Origin: CAYWMP01 sp964459445
GTDB lineage: Bacteria; Desulfobacterota; DSM-4660; Desulfatiglandales; HGW-15
Length of the DNA stretch: 12,921 nucleotides
Assembly (NCBI GenBank): GCA_964459445.1
Contig: CAYWMP010000169.1
Location: 1-12,921, forward strand
Direction of reading: 5' to 3'
Of this stretch, positions 1 to 7,060 are shown one piece after another. Numbering within the stretch: the first letter of the stretch is position 1; every line of letters starts with the position of its first letter. The notes beneath the pieces were generated by a model. That model was not told the origin of the DNA, ran no database searches, and saw only the letters and a list, made by a program, of their open reading frames with translations. A program made the translations under genes and the position numbers.

Positions 1-2133
1 AAGCGCGCCAAGACCTATCGCCGATGGCTCGAAGATCGTGACAACGTTCGCTTAAGCACCTTCGGCGATTCCAGCTATCTCCTGGAGCCCGAACTTAAGC
101 AGGGCATCGGGGGGCTCAGGGATTATCATCACATGTTGTGGCTATCCCGGGTTTTCTTCCGGTTGAGAACGCCTCGTGATTTGGAATATCATGGAAAACT
201 CTCCCACGGCGAATACGAAGAGCTTAGAAGGCATTTGGAATTCATATGGCTTGTGCGTAACCATCTTCATCATTTGGCCGGACGAAAGAACGATCGACTT
301 ATCTTTGAATATCAAGAAAAGATTGCTGATAAATTACGATTTCGAAATAAGAGAAACTTCCTTGCAGTTGAGCAATTCATGGGGCAACTCCATGCCTCCA
401 TGGCTTCGGTTAAGTCGCTCCATAGGTCCTTTATTACCAGTCACCTCCCAAAAAGAACAAGAGTGCCGGCTGACTCTCACAAGAAAAGGCTTTCAGGAAA
501 CCTCCATCTTCATCTCGATGAATTATACTTCGACTCGGCCACCAGGATTATTTCAGAGCCCGTTCTCCTTATTGAAATATTCGAACAAAGCTCCCGCCTG
601 GGCGCACCGCTAAGTCTTGAGGCAAAAAGACTCGTGCGTGAATTTATCTATTTGGTGGATGACCCTTTTCGCCAATCCGGTGAAGCGGCTCAGATGTTCC
701 TGAATATCATGAAGAGCCCAAAGGCTTTCGAAACCCTCGATCAAATGCTTGAAACTGGTCTCCTGGGCGCATTTATACCGGAGTTTGATAATATTCGTGA
801 CCGGGTTCAATTTGACGACTATCACATATACCCTTTTGGCCGGCACTCCCTTCAGGCGGTCAGGCATCTCAAGGGAATTCGAAAGCAAAAAGATTTCCTT
901 TTGCTGGATATTTTTTCCGATCTGTCCGATCCCCTCCCCTTGTTTCTTGCCGGACTGTTTCACGATGTTGGAAAAATGAGCAAACATCATCCAAAAAAAG
1001 GGGCGACCCTCACCAATCATATCTTGAACCGATTCGGATACGATGAAAGTGCTTCTAAGGACGTATTGTTTTTGATTGAAAATCACCCGCTTTTGATGGT
1101 GACGGCAACCCAAAGGGACCTTGGAGACGAAAAGGTGGTGGTTCAGTGTGCAAGAAGTGTCGGGAATATCCAACGCTTGAAGATGCTGTATCTGCTCACC
1201 TGGGCTGATTCGGTCGCGACCGGGCCGAGGGCTTGGACTCAGTGGACCGCCAACCTGGTCCAGGAACTTTTTTTCAAAATTCTCCATACCCTTGAGAAGG
1301 GTGAACTGGCAACCCAAGACGCCTCTCAAAGGGTCAAGAAAAATCTCGCACAGGTACGGCGGTTGATAGGTCCGGAAATGAATAGGGCCGACCTTGATCT
1401 TTCTTTCGAGATGATGTCGCCAAGATACCTTTTGCAGACAAAACCTAGAGATATTGTGAATCATCTGGAGATGTATCGAGTTTTGAAAGAGCAACTCGCC
1501 TCCAGGTCGGATTCAGCATTGAGTTTGGAGGCCAGAGAGGATGAATCGGAAGGATGTTGGGAAGCGGTGTTCTTTGCCAAGGACAGGCCAGGGCTCTTTT
1601 CCGATCTGGCCGGCGTAATGGCCCTTAACAGCATCAACGTTCTTTCCGCCCATATTTACACCTGGCGGGACGGAACCGCTGTTGACATCTTCAGAGTCAC
1701 GAAACCCCTCGACCCGATACGCCAAACAGCGGTCTGGGAAAAAATCAAAAACGACCTAATAAATACATTCAAAGGGAAGTTATGTCTTGAGGACAGACTC
1801 AGAGAGAAGGCCAAATCTCCACACAATATGCATGCCCACAAATCCCGACGTCTGCCGAGGGTCAAACTCGATAACAACTCCTCTGATTTCTTTACGCTCG
1901 TAGAGGTCTCTGCTGAAGATCGTATCGGGCTCCTTTACCTTATCACCCGGACGCTTTTTAATCTTGAGCTCGACATTAGGATAGCGAAAATAGCCACCAA
2001 AGGGGATCGGGTTACCGATGTCTTTTATTTGAGGGATCTTGAAGGACAAAAGGTGTTGGAAAAGGGGCGTGTGAAAGAAATCAGGAATGTCTTGCTGGAG
2101 CGATTAAAACATCAAGGGGAGATCTCCCCATGA
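1..2133 (+). CDS. glnD: Bifunctional [protein-PII] uridylyltransferase/uridylyl-removing enzyme, 5'-truncated
   Basis: GlnD senses glutamine and adds UMP to, or removes it from, the PII signal protein, controlling nitrogen assimilation in the cytoplasm. The frame is open from base 1, so the N-terminus lies outside the window; 710 residues remain and roughly 180 are missing, judged by the usual 850-900. Near residues 29-41 is the LEPELKQGIGGLRD stretch typical of the end of the nucleotidyltransferase part. An HD hydrolase domain follows, with His282, the FHD pair His321-Asp322 and a later WAD aspartate near 403. Two C-terminal ACT domains begin near residues 520 and 632 (DRPGLFSDLAGVMA and DRIGLLYLITRTLF), the expected glutamine-sensing pair. 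The catalytic transferase motif is in the missing part, so transferase activity cannot be judged. No PII gene is in the window. The TGA stop directly abuts the stop of the next, convergent gene. Confidence 0.95.
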   Translation, partial: KRAKTYRRWLEDRDNVRLSTFGDSSYLLEPELKQGIGGLRDYHHMLWLSRVFFRLRTPRDLEYHGKLSHGEYEELRRHLEFIWLVRNHLHHLAGRKNDRLIFEYQEKIADKLRFRNKRNFLAVEQFMGQLHASMASVKSLHRSFITSHLPKRTRVPADSHKKRLSGNLHLHLDELYFDSATRIISEPVLLIEIFEQSSRLGAPLSLEAKRLVREFIYLVDDPFRQSGEAAQMFLNIMKSPKAFETLDQMLETGLLGAFIPEFDNIRDRVQFDDYHIYPFGRHSLQAVRHLKGIRKQKDFLLLDIFSDLSDPLPLFLAGLFHDVGKMSKHHPKKGATLTNHILNRFGYDESASKDVLFLIENHPLLMVTATQRDLGDEKVVVQCARSVGNIQRLKMLYLLTWADSVATGPRAWTQWTANLVQELFFKILHTLEKGELATQDASQRVKKNLAQVRRLIGPEMNRADLDLSFEMMSPRYLLQTKPRDIVNHLEMYRVLKEQLASRSDSALSLEAREDESEGCWEAVFFAKDRPGLFSDLAGVMALNSINVLSAHIYTWRDGTAVDIFRVTKPLDPIRQTAVWEKIKNDLINTFKGKLCLEDRLREKAKSPHNMHAHKSRRLPRVKLDNNSSDFFTLVEVSAEDRIGLLYLITRTLFNLELDIRIAKIATKGDRVTDVFYLRDLEGQKVLEKGRVKEIRNVLLERLKHQGEISP

Positions 2134-2355
2134 TTACTCCTTTTGCTGACGTTCCGCACAGGCAGGGCAGGTACCCCAGGGATATACCCTATTGCCGTGC
2201 TTCGTTTCTTCGTCATCTGCACAGAGATCTTGATGGGAGCAATTCAGAATCCCACAGACCGGTTCACAACCCTGATCACACCTCGCGTATTCAACTAGTG
2301 TGACCAGCTCCCCTCTTTTTGGGCAGTAGTATGTGCGGGATTTTACATCACGCAT
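2134..2355 (-). CDS. Small cysteine-rich protein, unknown function
   Basis: The predicted product has 73 residues and I do not recognise a named family. It carries eight cysteines (11, 26, 30, 34, 39, 45, 63, 66), spaced CX3CX3CX4CX5C in the middle and CPAC near the C-terminus, plus His41 and His53. This spacing suggests metal binding (zinc, or less likely an iron-sulfur cluster). There is no signal peptide or membrane segment, so it is probably cytoplasmic. The start is chosen because GGAGG lies 7 bases upstream of this ATG. An earlier in-frame ATG at 2385 would add 10 residues but falls at the expected transcription start of the TATAAT box just upstream. The gene converges on glnD with no bases between the stop codons. 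Confidence 0.6.
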   Translation of the reverse strand: MRDVKSRTYYCPKRGELVTLVEYARCDQGCEPVCGILNCSHQDLCADDEETKHGNRVYPWGTCPACAERQQKE

Positions 2356-2362
2356 TGAGTCC

Positions 2363-2367
2363 CCTCC
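2363..2367 (-). promoter_or_regulatory. Ribosome binding site GGAGG that decides the start at 2355
   Basis: Read on the minus strand, GGAGGGGACTCA directly precedes ATG at 2355, a strong Shine-Dalgarno with a 7-base spacer. The alternative ATG at 2385 has only AT-rich sequence upstream. Confidence 0.6.
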
Positions 2368-2390
2368 AATGCACAGTGTAACCATTTTTT

Positions 2391-2396
2391 ATTATA
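2391..2396 (-). promoter_or_regulatory. Candidate -10 box (TATAAT) for the cysteine-rich gene
   Basis: The minus strand reads TGCTATAATAAAAAATG, a perfect TATAAT with a preceding TG at the extended -10 position (TGC then TATAAT). No good -35 hexamer is visible 16-18 bases upstream. Transcription would start near 2384, giving a leader of about 30 bases before the favoured ATG at 2355. Confidence 0.45.
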
Positions 2397-2483
2397 GCAC
2401 AACTTTGGATAGCTATCTCTAGTGTGCTTTTGTTTGCTATTGCTCACCGCAAAGTCGCGGAGGTCGCAGAGGTTTGTTTTCTA

Positions 2484-2518
2484 ATTTTGCTTTTCGTTGA
2501 GAGGCCGAAAAGCAAAAT
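2484..2518. repeat. Hairpin 1 of the 248-bp element
   Basis: ATTTTGCTTTTCG (2484-2496) pairs perfectly with CGAAAAGCAAAAT (2506-2518) around the loop TTGAGAGGC. No T-run follows on either strand that would make it a canonical terminator. Confidence 0.75.
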
Positions 2519-2609
2519 GATTTAACCTTCCGATTTAAAAACGCTCTGCTGACTACTCTCCTGAATTTTCATTGATGCACTGTCCTTATGGGCATCTTTG
2601 AACGAACGG

Positions 2610-2644
2610 CTTTCCATCGCCGTCCTCTCAGCGGCGATGGAAAG
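2610..2644. repeat. Hairpin 2 of the 248-bp element
   Basis: CTTTCCATCGCCG (2610-2622) pairs perfectly with CGGCGATGGAAAG (2632-2644) around the loop TCCTCTCAG. Read on the minus strand the loop is CTGAGAGGA, matching TGAGAGG in the loop of hairpin 1, while the stems agree at only 6 of 13 positions. No T-run follows. Confidence 0.75.
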
Positions 2645-2717
2645 ATTATTCATCTCTGCGCTCTCTGCGTCCCTAGCGGAGCGGGCGGTGAATACTTAGT
2701 TTATCAATACTTAATTT

Positions 2718-3968
2718 TCACCTTTGTTTGGCTTCATCCCATAACTGGCAAAAGGCTGCATTCTCTGCCGGTAGGCAGGTCTTTGTGACCGCCCATTTCA
2801 GCGAAATAGGGGCGACCAGGGTGGTGACAAAAGCCATCAAAACCAATCCCGAAAATTGCTCCTGGGTCAGCAGAGGTTCGCCTATGATGTTCTTTTCCAT
2901 GAGTTCCTGGCTTAGTTTTATGACTACAGTAGCAACAACCAGCTCTACGGCTCCACGACCGTTCATTCCCAATCCAACGATGGTAGACTCCCAGCGGCTA
3001 TAGCCGAATGCAACTGCCCCTAACCCGCACCCCAGGAGTTTTCCGATAAATGCAACAAGGATCAAAACCACAGCAAAAACGACAAAGGACCAACTCCAGG
3101 TTAGATGAAGATGAAAGGACAGGGATGCAAAAAAGATCGGAACAAGGAAACCATAGCTTATGGCGTAGAAGTGATTGTTTATGGATTCGTGTATTTCCGG
3201 ATCCATGATTTCTTTCCGTACGAATTGACCGGCCAGAAAGGCGCCGATAATGAGATGAAGACCTGCGAGTTCAGCCAGATAGGCCATGAGCAGGGCGGAG
3301 GACATGGCAAACATGAAGGCCTTTCCCCCTTCCAAACTCAGCCGCCTCGTAAATCTTGGTATGACAAAATGGCCGATCAGGATCGTGAGACCGAAAAAGG
3401 CAATGACCTTCAGGAATATCAAGGAGAGGTCCATGACTTGAACGGTTCCGGTCTTGGCGAAGCCCAAAAGAGTGGACAGGGCAATCAGGGCAAGGATGTC
3501 ATCAGCAATTGCTGCCCCCATAATAATGTGCCCTAGTTCGGTGTGATTGATTCTCATGGCATGCAGGACCACGGCCTGAACGGCTATCGCCGTGATGGAA
3601 ACCCCCATACCCACAAACAGAGATTGGAATGGGGTACCGCCAAAGGCCTTCGCGGTGAAATACCCGAATGCGAAGGGCAATACAAATCCCCCCACCGCCA
3701 CAGTGAGTGAGGGCCACACATGCTCCAGCAATTCCTTGGGATCCATCTCCATTCCGGTGTGGAACATGACAAAGAAAATGCCCAGTTCTGCGAGCATCTC
3801 GATGGATGGAGACATCGCGACAATGCCCAATAATGGCGGCCCGAGGATAATACCGGCCAGCAGTTCACCGAGCATCACCGGTAAGCCAAACCGAGCAAAA
3901 ACAAGGCCAAATGCCCAGGCCGCCACCAGTATGAGCAACAGGCTGAGGATGAGTGTAAACGTGATCAT
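2718..3968 (-). CDS. CPA2-family Na+/H+ antiporter, NapA-like, without RCK domain
   Basis: This 416-residue integral membrane protein should exchange Na+ (or another monovalent cation) for H+ across the inner membrane. It is almost wholly hydrophobic, with about 12-13 predicted helices. Family marks include GELLAGIILGPPLLG near residues 34-48, the Asp156-Asp157 pair in GAAIADDILAL, Lys310 in a late helix and the MNGRGAVELVVA segment near 335-346. The Asp-Asp motif and a late-helix lysine are hallmarks of electrogenic antiporters such as Thermus NapA. It ends soon after the membrane part, lacking the NAD-binding RCK/TrkA-N domain of KefB/KefC. It starts 40 bases after the stop of the proteolipid gene, on the same strand, so it is probably the last gene of the V-ATPase operon. 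The Shine-Dalgarno is weak (GAGA). Ion specificity is inferred; K+/H+ exchange remains possible. Confidence 0.88.
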   Translation of the reverse strand: MITFTLILSLLLILVAAWAFGLVFARFGLPVMLGELLAGIILGPPLLGIVAMSPSIEMLAELGIFFVMFHTGMEMDPKELLEHVWPSLTVAVGGFVLPFAFGYFTAKAFGGTPFQSLFVGMGVSITAIAVQAVVLHAMRINHTELGHIIMGAAIADDILALIALSTLLGFAKTGTVQVMDLSLIFLKVIAFFGLTILIGHFVIPRFTRRLSLEGGKAFMFAMSSALLMAYLAELAGLHLIIGAFLAGQFVRKEIMDPEIHESINNHFYAISYGFLVPIFFASLSFHLHLTWSWSFVVFAVVLILVAFIGKLLGCGLGAVAFGYSRWESTIVGLGMNGRGAVELVVATVVIKLSQELMEKNIIGEPLLTQEQFSGLVLMAFVTTLVAPISLKWAVTKTCLPAENAAFCQLWDEAKQR

Positions 3969-4008
3969 TTGATTATCTCAAAAAGCCGATGGTTTTATGA
4001 AAGATGTT

Positions 4009-4449
4009 TTAGCCCTTAGGAATGGCTGTGATCAAAAACACCATAACAAAGAGAGCCACGGTTTCTATAATACCCAGGATCATAATATAGTTGCCGAAGC
4101 CCTTTCCCGTTTCCGCAAAGGCATCGGCGGCCGCAGCCCCTGCCCTGCCCTGCATCCAAGCGGAAAATCCCATAGCAAGCCCCCCCATGAGCCCATAGAG
4201 GAGTTGGTAAAAGTAGGTCTCCGGCGGCAAGTTGGCCGTCTGTATAGCGTTGCGGAGTATCATCCCGTATATGGTCTGGGATAGAGGTGCGCCTACAAAT
4301 GCGATCAGAATGAATGGTATAGGTCTATTCTGAACAAAGCATTTCTTCCATGCACCCAGGGTCGCCATGCCTGCTGCTCCCGTGCCCAGTGCCGATCCAG
4401 CCGCTGCCAAGCTCAAAGAAGCCCCCAAATCACCGAAACCTTCAAGCAT
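4009..4449 (-). CDS. atpK: V-type ATP synthase subunit K (rotor proteolipid, c subunit)
   Basis: This protein forms the ion-carrying rotor ring of the membrane sector. It has 146 residues and four predicted helices (about 10-32, 45-68, 80-103, 120-142), the fused double-hairpin form typical of V-type proteolipids (about 156 residues in Enterococcus hirae NtpK). Only the second hairpin has the carboxylate, Glu129 in LGIIETVALF; the equivalent place in the first hairpin reads APLSQTIYG without an acid. Ser57, Gln58, Tyr61, Gln100 and Glu129 line up with the Na+ ligands Thr64, Gln65, Tyr68, Gln110 and Glu139 of NtpK, as recalled, so Na+ coupling is plausible. A strong ribosome site, AAGGAGG, lies 8 bases before the ATG, better than those of most genes in the operon and fitting the high copy number of this subunit. 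Confidence 0.93.
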   Translation of the reverse strand: MLEGFGDLGASLSLAAAGSALGTGAAGMATLGAWKKCFVQNRPIPFILIAFVGAPLSQTIYGMILRNAIQTANLPPETYFYQLLYGLMGGLAMGFSAWMQGRAGAAAADAFAETGKGFGNYIMILGIIETVALFVMVFLITAIPKG

Positions 4450-4482
4450 TGTTTGGTCCTCCTTTATTAATCTAGGTTGAGC

Positions 4483-4536
4483 GGTTCAACGTTCCCGGTT
4501 CCAGGTTGAAAAACCCCAACCTTTGAACGCTGAACC
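4483..4536. repeat. Nested hairpin in the K-I spacer
   Basis: GGTTCAACGTTC (4483-4494) can pair with GAACGCTGAACC (4525-4536) with one mismatch. Inside it AGGTTG (4503-4508) pairs with CAACCT (4517-4522). The flank has further GGTTGA- and CCTTGAA-type units, including CCTTGAACCTTGAACC at 4537-4551. The 116-bp spacer is otherwise empty. It could protect or mark the 5' end of a processed K transcript, or simply be a dispersed repeat; there is no terminator T-run. Confidence 0.55.
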
Positions 4537-4565
4537 CTTGAACCTTGAACCGATCACTTAAGGAA

Positions 4566-6371
4566 TTAATAACTCAGTCGTCTGAAATCTCTACCATCTT
4601 CGGCCATTTTTTTGAAAGGCCTATACATCCTTCCGGACCAGTTCATGCCCAAGTGGGTTGAGAATTCCAGCATGTTGAGACGAATGCCGTGAACCAGGAC
4701 AGCCATACCCGCCATAATGATATTGACGGTGTGTCCCAATAAAAGGATTAATGCCGCCCCTATACCGCCTAGCAAGCTGCCCGCTCCAAGATCCGCAGCC
4801 ATATTGTTGAAACTCACGGCCACGACAAGCGTGGCATATCCCACGGCAAAGAGCCGGAGATAGGATACGAGATCTGAAAAAGAGCTAATGACCTTGAGGG
4901 GGAGATCGGCAAGTCCCAGTAAGGCCGACTTAATGAAATTCTTTTGAGGATTTGAAAACACAGAAGCCAATAAAATTCCTATGGCCAGCATTTGTACTGA
5001 AAAATCGGACAGGGGTTTGCCAAGGACAAAATGCCTTGCAAGGAAATAAAGAAACCACAGGATGCATATCCACCCCAGTTCTCCCAACACCTTCAGGGAT
5101 TTGATGTATCTCATCGCTCTGACCACATGGGCAAGGGTCAAGTGAATGCCGCCTAACACGAAACAGAGCTGGATCATGAAATTCTGATTTTCGGTATAGC
5201 TGTTCAATTCATTTATGATAAACTGCGCAAGAAAAGGCACAGTTGACAGGTACTCAACGCCGAACCAGGTCCCGGTTATGAGACCCCAGAGTATCGTTCC
5301 TGTACTGAACACGGCAAGCAGTAAAAAAGGCGCCCAGGGTGCTGATCGCAATTTCATTCTCGCAATCATAGTGGCCAATAAAAACAGCAACCCGTATCCA
5401 CCGTCTCCCACCAACATGGCAAAAAAGAGACTGAGGGCAATGAGGAACCAGAAACTGACGTCGAACTCCCTGTATCCGGGAACCGTACCCATGAAATCGA
5501 ACACCGGTTGGACGATCCGAATCCAGGCCGGATTCTTTATAAGCGTTGGGACCTCAGACTCCTCTGAAGGCTCTTCGATCATCAAACCCCACCCCATATC
5601 ACCGGCCATCTGTTTTAGCCCATCCAATTGGTCTATTGGACAGTAACCCTGAAGATAGGCAACCTGTTCTTCTTGTCCCAGGCCCGCAACTGCTTCGGCA
5701 AATTCCAATTGCTCAGTGAGCCCCACTAGGCGCTTCTTAAGATCCGGTATTCGTGGTACATAGGCTGCAATTTCATGGGTCAGCTTCTCATTCCGCACCT
5801 CGATCTCTTCTTTTTCCTTTTTTAGTTCATTTAGTCCCCTATCCGGAATGCGGATCTCATCAAAGGGGAGTGAGAAATCATGTCTATCCACTGCAAAGAT
5901 ATAGATGCTCTTTCCCTGTCTCCCAACGATCTCGAAAGGAAGCCCTATATTCCGTTTTTTAAATCCCTTCCTAGGGCACCGATAGATTTTGGCCCATAGC
6001 CCCTCTTGTTTCAGGTTCTCGAAATCGGTAGAAGAAAAATCTCCAACAGGGTTGAGCCTTTCCAGTTCCTTATCAACAATTTCAAGCCTGTCCTGATTCC
6101 GCGCCCATTCTTCCTTGAGTGAAATCACTCTATCTATGACCTCGGTTGGAGACGTATTTTCTCTCCCCTGTTCCTTTTTCTTTGTTGTCGATAGGATTCG
6201 GATGGCCTCTTGGGAAAGCGCAATCTTTCCCTTTAGCGTTTCGGTCTCCTTTGATTCCGGTTCTTTGACGTGGGTTGGATGGAGCACGCCCAAATCTTGC
6301 AAAACCAAAAGGTTTTCGGATGCTCTCGAATTTAGAAGCGCAATAGTCGCTTTCTTCATCTCGACAATCAT
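4566..6371 (-). CDS. atpI: V-type ATP synthase subunit I (stator a subunit)
   Basis: Subunit I holds the membrane half-channels next to the K ring and ties the peripheral stalk to the membrane. The 601 residues divide into a charged, coiled-coil-containing cytoplasmic half (about 1-300) and a membrane half (about 303-570) with some seven or eight helices. The start MIVEMKKATIALL is characteristic of the family. Diagnostic residues are Arg506 in SYLRLFAVG, the arginine that resets the proteolipid carboxylate, and the GHTVNIIMAGMAVLVHGIRL segment near 546-565 with Arg564. The C-terminal NMLEFSTHLGMNWSGRMYRPF stretch is also highly typical. At 601 residues it is slightly shorter than many bacterial homologues (about 620-660). 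It begins 70 bases after subunit D; the best ribosome signal is a modest AGGGACGG. Confidence 0.95.
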   Translation of the reverse strand: MIVEMKKATIALLNSRASENLLVLQDLGVLHPTHVKEPESKETETLKGKIALSQEAIRILSTTKKKEQGRENTSPTEVIDRVISLKEEWARNQDRLEIVDKELERLNPVGDFSSTDFENLKQEGLWAKIYRCPRKGFKKRNIGLPFEIVGRQGKSIYIFAVDRHDFSLPFDEIRIPDRGLNELKKEKEEIEVRNEKLTHEIAAYVPRIPDLKKRLVGLTEQLEFAEAVAGLGQEEQVAYLQGYCPIDQLDGLKQMAGDMGWGLMIEEPSEESEVPTLIKNPAWIRIVQPVFDFMGTVPGYREFDVSFWFLIALSLFFAMLVGDGGYGLLFLLATMIARMKLRSAPWAPFLLLAVFSTGTILWGLITGTWFGVEYLSTVPFLAQFIINELNSYTENQNFMIQLCFVLGGIHLTLAHVVRAMRYIKSLKVLGELGWICILWFLYFLARHFVLGKPLSDFSVQMLAIGILLASVFSNPQKNFIKSALLGLADLPLKVISSFSDLVSYLRLFAVGYATLVVAVSFNNMAADLGAGSLLGGIGAALILLLGHTVNIIMAGMAVLVHGIRLNMLEFSTHLGMNWSGRMYRPFKKMAEDGRDFRRLSY

Positions 6372-6441
6372 ATTCCGTCCCTAGTCGCTAATTCGGGTGA
6401 TGATAATTCAGCAGACATTGCCGATTTTCGTGATGATTCCT

Positions 6442-7053
6442 TTATGGTACCGCTAGTAAAGCGCGTTTTGCCACCTTGCTCTTTGCTATCTTCCCCCGAA
6501 CAACAGCAGCGGTCTGTTGATCGCCAAGAAAGATCTGAATAACCCTTATGTTCTCCTGTGTCTCCGGTATTTTGATCTTCTCAAAAAGATTGACCCTCTG
6601 GATGGTGGTCCTTAATTCCTCTTCAAGGGGTTTAATCTGATCCCTAAGGGTTAGGATCTCTGCCCTCAGGGTCATGAGACGCTGCAGTACATCAACAGCT
6701 TGATCGATCCAGGTTGGTTTAATGTAGAGGTCATAAGATAAATCACTAAACCGGACACCTTTCAAAATGGGCACCTCAACACCGGCGACATTTCCTATTT
6801 CCCTCTCAATGGCTTCAATCCTAACGATTTCGCTGATCCCTGCTCCCTCGCCCATAACAGCCTTCCATTCCTGAATGCTGTCAGTCGTGTGTTTTTCTTC
6901 ATCCAGCTTTTTGACCAGAAGGCCTTTGACCCTATTGATTTCAATTTGAAGCTGCAGTTTTTTGAGGGTCAGGGTCGGCAGATAGCGTTGAAAGCGCTTT
7001 AGCGAGGTCTTCTGTCGCTTTAATTCTTGTATGGTCAGCTTTATCTTTGCCAC
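6442..7053 (-). CDS. atpD: V-type ATP synthase subunit D (central stalk)
   Basis: Subunit D is the long antiparallel coiled coil of the central rotor shaft that turns inside the A3B3 ring. The 203 residues fit the usual 200-220. The N-terminus (IKLTIQELKRQKTSLKRFQRYLPTL) and the C-terminal RVNLFEKIKIPETQENIRVI and FLGDQQTAAVVRGKIAKSK segments are clear family signatures, and the N- and C-terminal stretches are predicted long helices. Translation appears to start at GTG (7051-7053), giving the standard start MAKIKLT; it lies 7 bases after the TGA of subunit B, and the purine-rich GAGCAGG just ahead overlaps that stop. This suggests coupled translation. A partner F subunit gene is not present in the window. 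Confidence 0.94.
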   Translation of the reverse strand: MAKIKLTIQELKRQKTSLKRFQRYLPTLTLKKLQLQIEINRVKGLLVKKLDEEKHTTDSIQEWKAVMGEGAGISEIVRIEAIEREIGNVAGVEVPILKGVRFSDLSYDLYIKPTWIDQAVDVLQRLMTLRAEILTLRDQIKPLEEELRTTIQRVNLFEKIKIPETQENIRVIQIFLGDQQTAAVVRGKIAKSKVAKRALLAVP

Positions 7054-7060
7054 TGCCTGC

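Larger units (their letters stand above)
2444..2691. repeat. 248-bp non-coding inverted-repeat element with paired hairpins
   Basis: The ends are imperfect inverted repeats. The left end reads TCACCGCAAAGTCGCGGAGG and continues GTCGCAGAG. The right end, on the other strand, reads TCACCGC, then a GC-rich insertion, then GACGCAGAGAGCGCAGAG. Each end has two tandem 9-base units close to GTCGCAGAG. Inside each arm is a perfect 13-bp hairpin with a 9-base loop. There is no credible ORF; the short frame at 2588-2788 crosses the palindrome and runs into the antiporter gene. From memory, similar CACCGCAAAG...CGCAGAG ends are dispersed in many environmental bacterial genomes, so this is probably a non-autonomous mobile or REP-like repeat. 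It fills most of the space between the cysteine-rich gene and the antiporter gene (2386-2717). Confidence 0.6.

Noticed and set aside
610..1494. Long minus-strand open frame (294 codons) opposite glnD
   Set aside because: It lies wholly within glnD on the opposite strand, has no recognisable domain and no ribosome site, and glnD is certain in its own frame.
2134..2385. Longer form of the cysteine-rich protein starting at 2385
   Set aside because: The first ATG sits at the predicted transcription start and lacks a ribosome site, whereas the ATG at 2355 follows GGAGG.
2484..2644. The two hairpins as intrinsic terminators
   Set aside because: Neither has a T-run on either strand after the stem, and the shared loop with differing stems suggests another role.
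2443..2695. CRISPR array, because of the repeated CGCAGAG units
   Set aside because: There are only two adjacent 9-base units at each end in opposite orientation, with no regular spacers.
2588..2788. Short plus-strand frame of 66 codons
   Set aside because: It crosses hairpin 2 and the end repeat and runs into the antiporter gene; the sequence is explained by the repeat element.
3969..4008. A separate promoter or terminator between subunit K and the antiporter
   Set aside because: The 40-base gap shows no hairpin and no convincing promoter boxes, so co-transcription is the simpler reading.
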